A stretch of DNA of 64,000 bases, from contig RPFO01000503.1 of assembly GCA_009746045.1 (NCBI GenBank), forward strand, positions 1 to 64,000. Direction: 5' to 3'. The stretch is from Mesostigma viride (Eukaryota > Streptophyta > Mesostigmatophyceae > Mesostigmatales > Mesostigmataceae). Shown here piece after piece: positions 33,930 through 46,800 of this stretch. Position 1 is the first letter of the stretch; every line of letters starts with the position of its first letter. Under the pieces are notes generated by a model. The model was not told the origin of the DNA, ran no database searches, and saw only the letters and a list, made by a program, of their open reading frames with translations. The translations under genes and the position numbers were made by a program.

Positions 33930-36900
33930 GCACCGGGACCACCATGATGTCTCAGAGCTCAATTAGTCCAAATTTAGCTTAAGTGGACGTCTGTATAAAG
34001 TGTGTAAAAGTACCTACCATTCTAAACAGCAGCCTAGTGGATGGCTACAAATTGGCAATCGAAGCACTGGCTAAACCGATTTCTCATATTCTCTTCCCCG
34101 TGGCTCCCAACAGCCCGTGTGCGCATGCCACTACGATATGGCAGCCGCCGAGCCCAAACACGCTTTCTCAACCCTTAGTTTCATAGGGAGGCAAGGAGGA
34201 CTAACATGACCATGCGCACGACACGCAAGCACTTACTTTGTTAGCCAATAATCCATCCATGCATCCATGCATCCATGCATCCATGCATCCATGCATCCAT
34301 GCATCCATGCATCCATGCATCCATGCATCCATGCATCCATGCATCCATGCATCCATGCATCCATGCATCCATGCATCCATGCATCCATGCATCCATGCAT
34401 CCATGCATCCATGCATCCATGCATCCATGCATCCATGCATCCATGCATCCATGCATCCATGCATCCATGCATCCTTGCATCCATGCACCCATGCATCCAT
34501 GCATCCATCCATCCATGCATCCATGCATCCATCCATGCATCCATGCATCCATGCATCCATGCACCCATGCACCCATGCACCCATGCACCCATGCACCCAT
34601 GCACCCATGCACCCATGCACCCATGCACCCATGCATCCATGCATCCATGCATCCATGCATCCATGCATCCATGCATCCATGCATCCATGCATCCATGCAT
34701 CCATGCATCCATGCATCCATGCATCCATGCATCCATGCATCCATGCATCCATGCATCCATGCATCCATGCATCCATGCATCCATGCATCCATGCATCCAT
34801 GCATCCATGCATCCATGCATCCATGCATCCATGCATCCATGCATCCATGCATCCATGCATCCATGCATCCATGCATCCATGCATCCATGCATCCATGCAT
34901 CCATGCATCCATGCATCCATGCATCCATGCATCCATGCATCCATGCATCCATCCATCCATCCATCCATCCATCCATCCATCCATCCATCCATCCATCCAT
35001 CCATCCATCCATCCATCCATCCATCCATCCATCCATCCATCCATCCATCCATCCATCCATCCATCCATCCATCCATCCATCCATCCATCCATCCATCCAT
35101 CCATCCATCCATCCATCCATCGACTCATCAAGCACACGTATATTGCGTCACATGGGTGGCAATAAAACAACCTTCAACCCCTATACACTGATTGGGAGGG
35201 CATCCAACCTTGTCTCACTGCCTCAAGTGGTCAGGCCACAACAATTTCTCTGCATCATGGCGATACCTAACTGCGAGTGCTAAATGATTCTTGGCTTCGA
35301 TGCGGCAATCAATGTGCTGCCCGTCACAGTTTAGTCCATTAGCCCTTGCCTAGTTCGTTGCAACACTTATTACACGCTGTCAACACAACAAGACACACAT
35401 ACATGTCCCATTGGGGAGCCACGGAGTAATGGCATTGCCGCAGTAAATGCCAAAGTGAATGCTAAATACATCGACCCCTAGTGTAGGAATAATTAATTGG
35501 TACTCTTGTGCACATGCATGGCTGCCAAAATGAATTAAAACACGCAGATGGATACTTGTTTACAGAAGTTATACTTTGAATACGTCGTCGTGTAAACCAA
35601 CGCTCTTCGCCCTAGGCTACATCGTTCACATTAAGCGCATGTATATGAGTATGAATATGCTACGTGTGCTGTTGCTTCAAACTTGTTCCTATACACAATC
35701 ACACTGTCACAAAAACTGGCGTTCATCCAATACAGAAAACGCCCGCCACAAATTCCAAGCAGGATCTGAACGTAGACTTGGCCGTGATGCTGACCATTTC
35801 AAGCAACTTTGAATTACTGGCAAGCAATGGCGACCGTAATGTCAATCACCAGCACGCAGCACCTGCTATAAGAAAAAATCCAGCAACTACTAGCAAAAGT
35901 CAGGTGGGTGACAGGTGCGTGGGGTATGCAGTCAAGATCAAGCAGTGGAAAACATGGGCACAGTAGTGCTTCCCATCCCACGAACAGCCAAAGTCTCCCT
36001 AAAAAATGTGTTCTTGATGCACGTTTGATGCACGGGAGCTAATCCAAAGATGTTCCCCAAGGAAATACAGGGAGAGCCTGTGGGGAAAACAGGGGGGAAG
36101 CTGCATTGCGGATAATGACCCACTGTATATGCTCCCGACCCGTTGCCGACCGAAAGCAAATGGTAAGAAACTACCTGGACGGTAATGATGTAATGGAAAG
36201 ACGTAAGAAGCTTTCCCGAACCGACGGAAGGACGACAAAGCGCAGCGTGTAAGGCAGAGGCAGTTGCGTGTTGCTGAAAATGACGTGACCAAAACGGTTG
36301 CCGATCATGAAAAACCGGACCTCCATCCCGTTGCTGACGGAAACACAGTGTAGAGACGCGGCCTGGCTTGGAAGCAGGACAGTCGATGGAAAAACGTTAG
36401 ACGAACTTCCCAACCGAAGTACTTACAAAAAAATGCAGCGGTAGAGACTGCAGCCTGCCTGCAGTGCAGGAACGCCAACCAGAAGCGAAGGGTTCCTGCG
36501 AAATAGAAGGAGACAGGCCGGAATACAGAGGGTAAAGTATTCCTTGGATGACGTTACGACTCGAAGTGGGTAAAAAATGGAAGTGGCCGACTGAAAAGTC
36601 GCTGGCATTTCTGCCCTGGATGGAAACGTTGGGTAAGTAAATCGACCCGTTAGCAATAAAATGGGAAGAGCGCCCAGACGAAACAACCGCAGCTTACCCA
36701 AGCGAGATGAACTCTTTCTTGACAGTCGTCCATGCCAACGTCGGCCAGCCCGGGCCAGGTAGCTGCCGCAGCCATGCCGCACCAGAATTTGAATTTTGTG
36801 CCCGGCAACGTTCCTAAAATGCAGGAATGGCTGGGCCGACGGCCGACGCGTGGCCCGTGGCCCATGGCCCGTCGCCCGTGTTTTTACGTGCCTGCGCCTG

Positions 36901-37105
36901 GCCTGCCTTAACGTTGTTACGCCCGCGCACTCCCCAGCCTTGCGCACGCCAGCCTTGCGCACGCTGCGCCGCGCCCAGCCTTGCGCATTCCCAGCCTTGC
37001 GCATCCCAGCCTTGCGCATCGTCTGAAGAAATCAGTGACTGATGTTTACAAAAACTCCTTCTTCTTAGCACTGAAGAAGGCTGGCAATCTCTGTGTCACC
37101 AAAAT
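33930..37105 (-). repeat. right arm of 8.2 kb palindrome
   Basis: Reverse complement of the left arm. It is longer because its satellite is longer. The outer boundary lies near 37105, where the match to the left arm (about 28905) fades within a GACACAGAGATTGC motif. Confidence 0.95.
34252..35121. repeat. (ATGCATCC)n and (ATCC)n satellite in the right arm
   Basis: About 88 copies of ATGCATCC with variants (a block of ATGCACCC at 34557-34635 and isolated ATCC doublings) are followed at 34950-35121 by about 42 copies of ATCC. The order mirrors the left arm, but the proportions differ: the octamer run is more than twice as long and the tetramer run is shorter. Confidence 0.97.
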
Positions 37106-37814
37106 GGCTGCGCCGCCATAGAAGCAGCAGTTCGGCAGGTCGGTGGTTGTATCAACCAACGGTGAGGTAGCCACTAGCCAGGTAGGAAAAATTATGAAGC
37201 CATCCTGATACAGTACAGTATAGAGCAAGCTAAGCGTATATATTGCTGTAAGCGAAACCACAGACAAGCTAAGCATATATATTTCTGAGGTATGCATTCT
37301 CGCGTACTGACTGCCAATCACATTCATGGCATACTTTTCACACGACTGTTGAGAATTGGGAACAAAAGTGGGAACTCCTGCCATGCGCACCGAAATTGGA
37401 TGGTAATATAAAAAGCAAAACCCCAGTGACCTCCATGGAAGTGCTAAGGCGTTAAATTACTTTAAACGAAGCGGGACGTCCCATGTGTTAGTTTGCATAT
37501 TGGCTAAGATCGTCAAGGGGTTATAGCGTCCGTTGGTCGCTATGTGCATCAATAAATTACTGTAAGAGTATGCCGATAGATTTCCCACTTTGTCAGTGGC
37601 GAGGGATTTAGATGGCCTTTGCTGCATGTTTTATCAAGGTCTGCTGACTGTTATATGGCGGATGGTCGGGACGCACGTGCGCCGCGAGAAACCAACGTCT
37701 TCGGAGCCAACATGACGGGCCGCCGCCATGCAGCTAAACTGGGCTCGGTAGCCGGACCTGACACTAAGCCCCCGCCTAAGAGGCCCAACTACATGTCTTA
37801 AAGCTAGCAACACT
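37106..37814. promoter_or_regulatory. presumed promoter region of cyclase paralogue B
   Basis: 710 bp between the palindrome and the first ATG of paralogue B. No other gene is seen. 37205-37285 has two copies of a phrase around GCAAGCTAAGC with TATATATT. No convincing core promoter can be named. Confidence 0.35.
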
Positions 37815-40800
37815 ATGGCAGGCAGCATGTTTTTCCAATTATGGCTGTTCGTCACATACGTCGTGGCGGCTTGGACATTGACATCATGTAACCACACCGG
37901 AGCCGTGGGGTATGCAAACTCCTCTGCCGCTCTCTTCTGTCCTTGCGTGAACCGGGAGTTGCTTTCATTCACTTTTCTGATGCACTACCGCGACGCCATC
38001 ACGACGGCTGGAGCACAGCTGCGCGCCGGCGTGCAGCAGGCAGCACGTGATCGCGGGCTCCGGCTCAAGGAGTATATCCCCGTTGACTTTTTCAGGGTAA
38101 GAGCGATCGAAGCCAGCAAAAATCGGGCAGCGCTGGTGCGCTTCTGTAGTTGATATGCCGACCTCAGCACTTCGACTACCCAGATATAATAATATAAATG
38201 TACATTGTAGTTTGGCAAGTCGAAGGATGCAAAACATGGTCCTATTTTTAAAAGCAAATTGCTTTTGCAGTTGGCTTACGTGGCAGCCTTCCCAGCACCA
38301 ACCGCCCAGCTCTCGCCCCACCATCCCCTCGCCTTCAGGTTTATCAACTCCACAGCAACTATCTGCACATGTTTCATTTTGAATAAATGATAAGTCAGAC
38401 CGGCAGTGCTGGTGGGCTGATCTTCTTCTAGAACATAAGCAATCATTTCCTTGCTGATCCCATGTCCGCATATCATGGTCATCTTGCCCAAATTCTTGGG
38501 TACATTATTATTACCGCAGTCCCGTTGGGGGGCCGCGGAGCATTAACCCTTGTGTACATGTCCTGAACGTTTGGGTGCGTCCAGGTCTCTGAGGTCATCG
38601 GTTTCCTTGACAGCGAGATCCAAGCAGGGACAGCAGGAATCGTCACCACGCTGTGCAACGACCAGGTATGTTACTTGCTTTCAATACGGCCATGCGCCTC
38701 CTATCAAGAGCGCCCAGGCCTGCAACTGGAAACCAAGCATAGCCTAAGGGAACGCCGTGACGTACGACAGTTGTGGGGTCACAAATAGTGACAGGTTTGA
38801 AGACTGGGGGCTTTAGAGAGAGGGAACAAGAAGCTACTGGTGGTAATTTGGTGGAAGTTGCTGGTGGTCGTATGGTGGAAGTTGGATGGTCAAGTCTGGT
38901 CTCCCCTCTCTCTCTTCCTGCCACCCACCTCATCTCTTCCTGCCACCCACCTCATCTCTTCCTGCCACCCACCTCATATCTGTCTGCCACCCACCTCATC
39001 TCTGCCTGCCACCCACCTCATCTCTTCCTGCCACCCACCTCATCTCTTCCTGCCACCCACCTCATATCTGTCTGCCGCCTACCTCATCTCTTCCTGCCAC
39101 CCATCTCATCTCTTCCTGCCACCCATCTCATCTCTTCCTGCCACCCACCTCATCTCTGCCTGCCACCCACCTCATCTCTTCCTACCACCCACCTCACCTC
39201 TTCCTGCCACCCACCTCATCTCATCCTGCCACCCAACTCCTCGATCATAACTGGCATCCATCCACCAGGCCGTCTCCCTTCACAATTGCCGTCACTCGTC
39301 AGTCATGTCATTTTTTACCCTCACTATGAAAGCAAAGCTCCTTGGTAGCAGCAAAGCCCCTACATTCTGTTCTATTTTTAACCTTGTTACTGGTACTAGT
39401 ACTAGTGCTACCACTGGTACTAGTACTAGTGCTTCTTTTCGCCTCCTCTCCCTCCCTCCCTCCCTCCCTCCCTCCCTCCTCCCTCCCTCCCTCCTCCTCC
39501 CTCCCTCCCTCCCTCCCTCCTCCCTCCCTCCCTCCTCCCTCCCTCCCTCCCTCCTCCCTCCCTCCCTCCCTCCCTCCCTCCCTCCCTCCCTCCCTCCCTC
39601 CCTCCCTCCCTCCCTCCCTCCCTCCCTCCCTCCCTCCCTCCCTCCCTCCCTCCCTCCCTCCCTCCCTCCCTCCCTCCCTCCCTCCCTCCCTCCCTCCCTC
39701 CCCCCTCCCCCGTTTCCCCCTTCCCACCTATGCTTGGCATGAACTTTTCTACACCTCCTCATTTGTGGCCACCCTTCTGCAGCTCCTTCCCACGCTCGCC
39801 GCCGCCAATGATGTGGGCATCCCCGTCTACCTCATCGGAGGCCCTGAGCCCGACATCTACCAGGGCCTCCAGAAACGGGAGCCCGCGACAGGTCCCGTCC
39901 ACGCCAGCATCCGTCACATCGGCCCCGACATGGCCCAAGTCGCCGAGTCCCTGGCCTCCCGTCTTGTGGCCCACGGGATCACCCATCTTGAGTGCATCAC
40001 GATCGAGGTGGGAGACCGGTCCTGGCACGCGCACTGTGACCGCCTCGTGGCCGCGTTCCAGGCGGTTGGCCGCTTCGGGATGGCCCACCTCCGCGCGGGT
40101 CTCGCGTTCGACCTGGCCGACTACGCGCTCGACATGGCGGTGCGGCTGGCAGACGTCCCGGACAGGGAGGTCGCAGTCGTCGTGGCCGACTACACGCTGT
40201 ACAGGTCGCTGCGCACGGGGCTATCGCTCACGGAGAAGGCGGACACCATGGTGGTCGTCTACGAGACGTCGCTGGATATCCTGGCGGATGTGAGGGCGGG
40301 CAAGAACGTGCTTGCCCTGGACCCCAGCTACTACGCGCAGGGGTACCTGGGGCTGTCCCTGGCGGCCACGGAGCGCCACACGGGCCAGATGGTCACGTCG
40401 GATATCGTCATGGAGGTGGCCATGTATGGCGTGGTCGCCAACACCAGTGAGGTGAGGGGGGCGAATTCCGCCAGTGGAATTTTTGTCTTTTTTCCCCTCA
40501 ACAAACCCTTTTCCTGTTTGTGAGATGGCCTTCTCACCCCTTCCCTGTTTGTGAGATTGCCGCTCTCATGTGTGTATCGAAGGTCAGTGCTTGTTTGTTC
40601 CCTGACGTGCAGGGAGTGGCCGCTCGTTCATTCTCAACGTGCTTCATGTATGTGAGCATCTTGACATCCATCAACTCAGAACGGCATCACTGGCATGCAT
40701 TTTGAAAATTATTGCATAGATTCTACTACTATTTCATGGTAATCGGGTGTGCCCATCGGGCATGCAGTAGATATCTGTGATGCTGGGGATAGAGGGGAGA

Positions 40801-43800
40801 GGGAGAACGATTGGTAACCTAGGTGCGGGGGAGCACAAGGGGCCGGGGGGGACATGGGGAGAGGGAGGGGGTAGGAAGACTTAGTGGTGCGCAAGGGGGG
40901 AAGGGGGGAAGGGGGGACATGGGGGGAGGGAGGGGGGAGGAAGAACGATTGGTGACCTTGTTTTGGGGGGGAGCACGTACAAGGGGGCGGGGGGGGGCAT
41001 TGGGGGGGGGGGGGGGAAGGAAGAACGATTGGTAACCTTGGTAATGGTGGAGCACAAGGGGGGGGGGAGAGACATGGGGGTAGGGTGAGGGACGGCCGGA
41101 GGGGATGCCCAATGATGCTGATGTTGGCTGTACTGGCATCCGTGCTGATACCCAAATTCTGGGCTGTGCTTGAGAATGCGACTTGGTAACCGTTGCCCTC
41201 CTCCCTCCCCGTCCCCCCCCCCCCCCCCCCCCCGTTCAACAGGTGACGGACGCCATCATGCAGCGGGAGGTATGCCGCACAGCGCGCCACCCGGTGTGCG
41301 GGGACCCTGGCGTGGCGCCAGTGACTTCCACAGGGTGCACCTGCTTCAACCGGAGCGAGATTGCGTATAAAGTGATCGGCCTCATCCCCACCCGCGTGCC
41401 CTTCAGCTATGGCCTGTGGCAGGGGATGGCAGACGCCCAGCGGGACCTGCCAGGGTCCACGTACCGCTGGTGAGTCAGCCCTTCCGCAATGAATAGCCTG
41501 TTGGCTCGATTAGGGTTTGGGGTTTAGGGTGGAAGTGCATTCTGATTGCATGTAGCGTGCTGCTTACGACAGCACTTCTGCACCTGCATCGTCTTATTAT
41601 GCACCTGCGTCATCTTATTATGCACCTGCATCATCTTATTATATTACTGGCGTACCTGTTTGGTCGTGCAGATCACAATACGTAATATCTAAGGATGTGC
41701 GTAGCCAGTATAGTCGGAAGTGTGGGTAGTAGAGTCGGAAGCGTCGGTAGGGGATGGGCCTCTGTAGTGAGAGCATCATTGTTGGATGTGACTGCTTTGA
41801 CGGTGGGTGTTCGCTCAAAGTTTCGTGTACATGGATCAGAAAGCGCACGACCATAATATGTACCCTGCAAGGTTTTTCTGGGGGGAAATTACATGTATGC
41901 CATCCCACCCGGCCATCCATCCACCCATCCGTTCATGCGGCCAACGTTTGCGAAAGCTGTCATGGGTGCATTACATGTCAACCATTGCTTTATCTGGCAT
42001 CCGCATCATTTGAAAATAGGTGGTGTTGCGGGTTAGTTTTCCGACTACAGTTGTCATAAATGTTGTGCGCGAACCTTTTGCCACTCGGCACAAAGGTTCC
42101 GCATCAAGATTTATCATAACTACTGTCAGCCTGGAACCTCGTTCACGCCGCCCAGGGCTCAGATGCTCTACCTTGCCACCCGTTCTCGCGATGCCAACGG
42201 CGGCGCGTCAGCCGCCTGACACATGCCAAATTACCCGAATTGCTAAAAGCACTGTTGCCAGCCGCTAGATGCCTGCGCATGATACAGTAACCCACCTTAC
42301 TGTAATGCACCTATGCACCAGCTCTGCAAACACACCCTCCCTCCCCACGTCTTCCCACTCCTCCCACTCCTCCCACTCCTCTTCCCACGCCTTCCAATCT
42401 TCCCGCTCCTCCCACTCTTCCCATGCCCCTCCCCATTCCTCGTCCCCCCCCCCCTGCCCCTGTCCCAGGGACATCCTGGCCGAGGTCGACTTCGGTGCAA
42501 TCATCGGTCAGTACGCCGAGGTCGCGTCGAGCCCCGCGTGGCGCGGTGCGATCAGCCTCGATGGCATGTTCACCGACGTCGCCCCCATCGTGGGGGCGAT
42601 GCAGGGCGTCCCGGCCGCGGGGAAGCCGCTCTACTTGGCCTTCATCCACTCATCTGGGGCGACGGACGCAGAAGTGAGCGGGATGCTGGACTTTTTCGGC
42701 GCGCTCGCGTACGTGGGGACGAACGCAGTCGCCTCAGGGATGGCGTGCACGCGGGCGGCGGTCCAGGCTGGCCTCCGTCACCTGGTCATCAGCAACGCGC
42801 TCCCGTTCTTCAACTGGACGTGGGGGCTCGTGCGGGGCATGATCGCAGGGTTCCTGGGGGAGGAGTATGAGATGCCCCCGGGCCTGTGGGAGGGGAACGT
42901 CATGGACCACGGGGTCGAGCGCAATGAGACGGGCATCTGGCAACAGTTTGTGGCGCCGGGCACCAATCGGACAGCACAGGTGCGTCGTTGAGAGGTACAG
43001 GCACAGCATACATTGGTGTTGGTGTGTTCCGTCATGACTGAGGGAACAGATGCAATACGCTTCCATTGTACACAATACGCTGTACAGTTTGCTTGCTGCA
43101 ATACACTACTACCTTTGCATTCAATAGTAGAGTCGCAGTCATCTATATCAAGAATCCGAGGCGTCTGTAGGGTCCAAGGGCGTCTGCACAAGAGGGGCGT
43201 TGAAAGGGCTCACGGTCACAAACGGCATCGACGTCTAAAGTTCATAACGTCCGGTGCCACCTGCAGCGCTATCGTCCTTCGCACTTTCGCAGGGTGGCTC
43301 GTCGCATCGTACAACCTCATCACCCCCCACCCCCCAACTCTCCGTCAGACCAACAACGGGATTTTTTGACGGTACAATCACTTTGTCACAGTTCAATATA
43401 TCCTTACCACGCCCTCCTTGTCTCCCGCCCCTTCCCCCTGTCAGGCCATCAACGACATGTTTAACAGTCATCAACTTACAACCTCATCGCCATCTCCCCA
43501 CCCTCCTACCCCCATCAGGCCATCAACGGCATCTCCACCATCGACTTCCTTGACAACCTCCAGCGCTATGTTTTGGGCGCGACCCCTGCTCCGGACGTCG
43601 TGGGTCTCCCCGTGTACGACGAGTTCATGTCGCCGCCCACGCTGAGCCTGTTGCGGAAGGTGGCGGCCGAGCATCCCGACCGACCGCCGGTCCAGCTGGT
43701 CACGCAGCGGTGTCTGTTTCCAGAGATGGCCGCGCTGCTACAACGGGGGATGATCGAGGGCGAAGAGCTGCTGCTGGGCTGCGTGGACGAGCAGGTGGGT

Positions 43801-46800
43801 ATGCATAAGGTTGACCAAGGATTGTGACGGGGGACAGCATTCCGTGTTTGGTGTGGGAGGAGCTGCTGCTGGGCTCTATGGGTGAGCAGGTGGATACTAG
43901 CATGTCGCTGGCATACTACCAGCAGATAGGATTTGTAATGGTAATGTCTTTATAATGGTTCTGTATTTGTGCTGGTATTTGTAGCGGTACTATCTGTGTA
44001 GTAGTAGTAGCTTGATGAAGAGCTGCTGTTGGGCTGCATTGATGAGCAGGTGGGGGTCAATACTTGCACGGTATGTAGTATGTAGCTGGCCATCGCCTTG
44101 CCCCCCTGGCAGGCATGTATAGGATACAACTACATAGTACGTAATAACGGACCCAGCGGCCAGCCATTAGTACCTGGTCACATACCTGCCACCTCCTGCC
44201 ATAGTTGTCGTGTCTATAGGGCCCGCCCTAGTCAGGTACACCACAAATGGTATAGTGGACTCAGACTGGCCCAAGGGGTCGATGAGAAAGAGTTATGTTT
44301 GTCAGTTTTGAGAACCTTGTACGACTACCTGTACGGTTAACGCACTAACCTGGGGGTGCGTGGCCACCTTATTTGTAGTGGCGTTGTCAGCACTGTTCAG
44401 GCCCGCGCGTTACACATGCGGTGTAAATCAATTTAAGATGATGTCAGCTTGTGTGCCGGCGGACCATGCCTTAAGCAAGCTAGGCCGGCAATGATCCGCA
44501 ATTGTTTCTTGCCCTCCCTCCCACCCGGGAGGCTTCTTGCTTCCGCGTGCGAAACCTTAAGGCCACTGTAACTGCTGCATTTGTGGCAGGGCTCCACTTA
44601 TTGTATCAATCACATGCTGGCCTTCTTGGGAGCTTAGTGATCTCAACTTTCTTTCTATAATTTCTCGGTTGCCTTTCTTTCATTGTTTCCCCTTTCCCCC
44701 TGGGCTCTCCCCCCCCCCCCCCCCCCCCGGGTCTCAGCCCTACCTGGCCACCTACACCACCGGTCTCCTTGCCGCGCTGGCCCAGCACACGGGTGAGCAC
44801 ATCGTCGGCGAGATCCGGACGGAGCGCTACATTCACGCTAGCAATCTCCCTCCCAACTTCGCGACACGAGTCGCGTGCGAGCTCTCCGGGAACAAGGAGG
44901 GCTACGAGAAGGGCCAGTGGGGCAAGTTCTACCCCCTCTGCGACGCCCGCCAGGGATGCGTCCAGGGAGGCACCCCCGGGGCCACGGTGTGCTCCGGTCG
45001 CGGGGCCTGCGTCTTCCCCTTGCGGCCCCTCGGCAACGAGACCACAAGAGGATCGGCGGGGGCCTGCGAGTGCGAGCCCGGCCGCAAGGGTGACTTTTGC
45101 GAGAGGGCGGGGGATGGCGAGGCATGGCTGGCGGGGCACCCGGTGCGCGCGGGGTTGCTGATCACGCTCGCCGTCGTGGGCAGCCTCGCTCTGTTCGTGT
45201 GCATCAGCTTGCTCGCCTACTTCACGTGGTTCCACACGCAGCCTCTGCTGGGGGAGAACGTCGTGGAGGAGTTCCTGCGCAAGCGCAGCCCGCCAAGAAA
45301 AGGGGATGCCATCACGGCTGTGATCACTGGTGAGATGGCCCCCTCGTTGAGTATACTAGCCCCCCCCTTTCCCCCCCCTTTCCCCCCCCTTCCCCCCCTT
45401 CCCCTTCCCCCCCTTCCCCCCCTTTCCCCCCTTTCCCCCCTTTCCCCCCTTTCCCCCCCTTTCCCCCCCCTTTCCCCCCCTTTCCCCCCCTTTCCCCCCC
45501 TTTCCCCCCCTTTCCCCCCCTTTCCCCCCCTTTCCCCCCCTTTCCCCCCCTTTCCCCCCCTTTCCCCCCTTTCCCCCCCTTTCCCCCTTTCCCTTTCCCC
45601 CCTTTCCCCCTTCCCCCCCTTTCCCCCCTTTTCCCCCCTTTCCCCCCTTCCCTCACCCCCCCCTTCCCCCCCGTTCCCCCTGCTCCCCCCCCGGCTTTCC
45701 TGCATCACCCATGTGATCCGGCCAATTCCCAGTGGATGATGCATGTAGCAAGGGGCCGACCGGTGGTAGATGGGATTGCGTGCGCCACCGGTCGTTAAAT
45801 TACTGTTCCTTGTCTGCAATGTGTGAAATAAGTATATCTAAGAAACATCTGCAGTTCTCGCTGCCTCGCAGCATCATGACTCGTGCCACGTGGACGAAAG
45901 GGATATGGCGGGATAGACGGGGCCGTCTTCACACTGTTGGCGTCTTCTATGTTGTCACCGCATGGCCTTCCCACAGTCCGCGCTCGCATCGAGGTTTGGA
46001 CCACTAATAGATCTGCTGGCATCTTTGCCTCGTTATGATTCATGCCACATGGGTGAACAATCAACAGACGTCAAGGGGTCGACCGCTGACATGTATGCTT
46101 GCGTCATTGCCTCGTGACTCGTGCCACATGGGTGTACAATTGACAGACATCGAAGGGTCGACGGAGCTGTGGGAGTGGAACCCGGAGGTCATGAAGAAGG
46201 CGCTCGCCATCCACCACGCGGTACGCATGGTGACAGTGTTGACCGGAATGATAGAAAGGATCGCCAGCGACAGCTGGCCAATGTGATGTGGGCAGAGCGC
46301 CGACAAGCCATCCAGCAGTGTATGTGACAGCCCGGTCCTCGAGCCGGATTGCCAGTTAACCACACTTCAAGCTCTTGCCGCTATGGTGCAGTACTCTGTT
46401 TTCGTGCTCTTGTTGCAGTGATGCTACATAGGGCACCCCTAGGCCCGCGCATGGCACGCCAGTACTTGCTTGCTTACTTGCTTACTTGCCCACTAGCCTA
46501 CTTGCTCCTACTTGCCTACTTGCCCACTTGCCTAGCTGCTTACTTGCTTACCTCTTTACTCTCTTACTCGCGCCCTCGACCGGTCCGGCTCTCGCCACCC
46601 AATGCACGTGCACGGTGGCTCAACTCCTTTCACCTCATCTCCAACGTTGCGACTGCCGGCCTTCTCCCCCACGGCCGCAACACCCACCCACCCTTCACAG
46701 GTTTTGCGCGCGCTCCTCCCGAAATACTACGGCTACGAGAGCAACAACGAGGGCGACTCCTTCTCCCTCGTCTTCCACAACCCATTGGACGCGCTCGGCT

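Noticed and set aside
30720-35283. Long repetitive open frames ([16 protein letters not shown] and similar) in all frames
   Set aside because: They are translations of 4- and 8-bp satellites, open on both strands and in several frames; no real protein is supported.
39342-40523. 393-codon ORF starting in the TCCC tract as an independent gene
   Set aside because: The N-terminal part translates (TCCC)n; alignment with paralogue A places the exon start at 39783 after a CAG acceptor.
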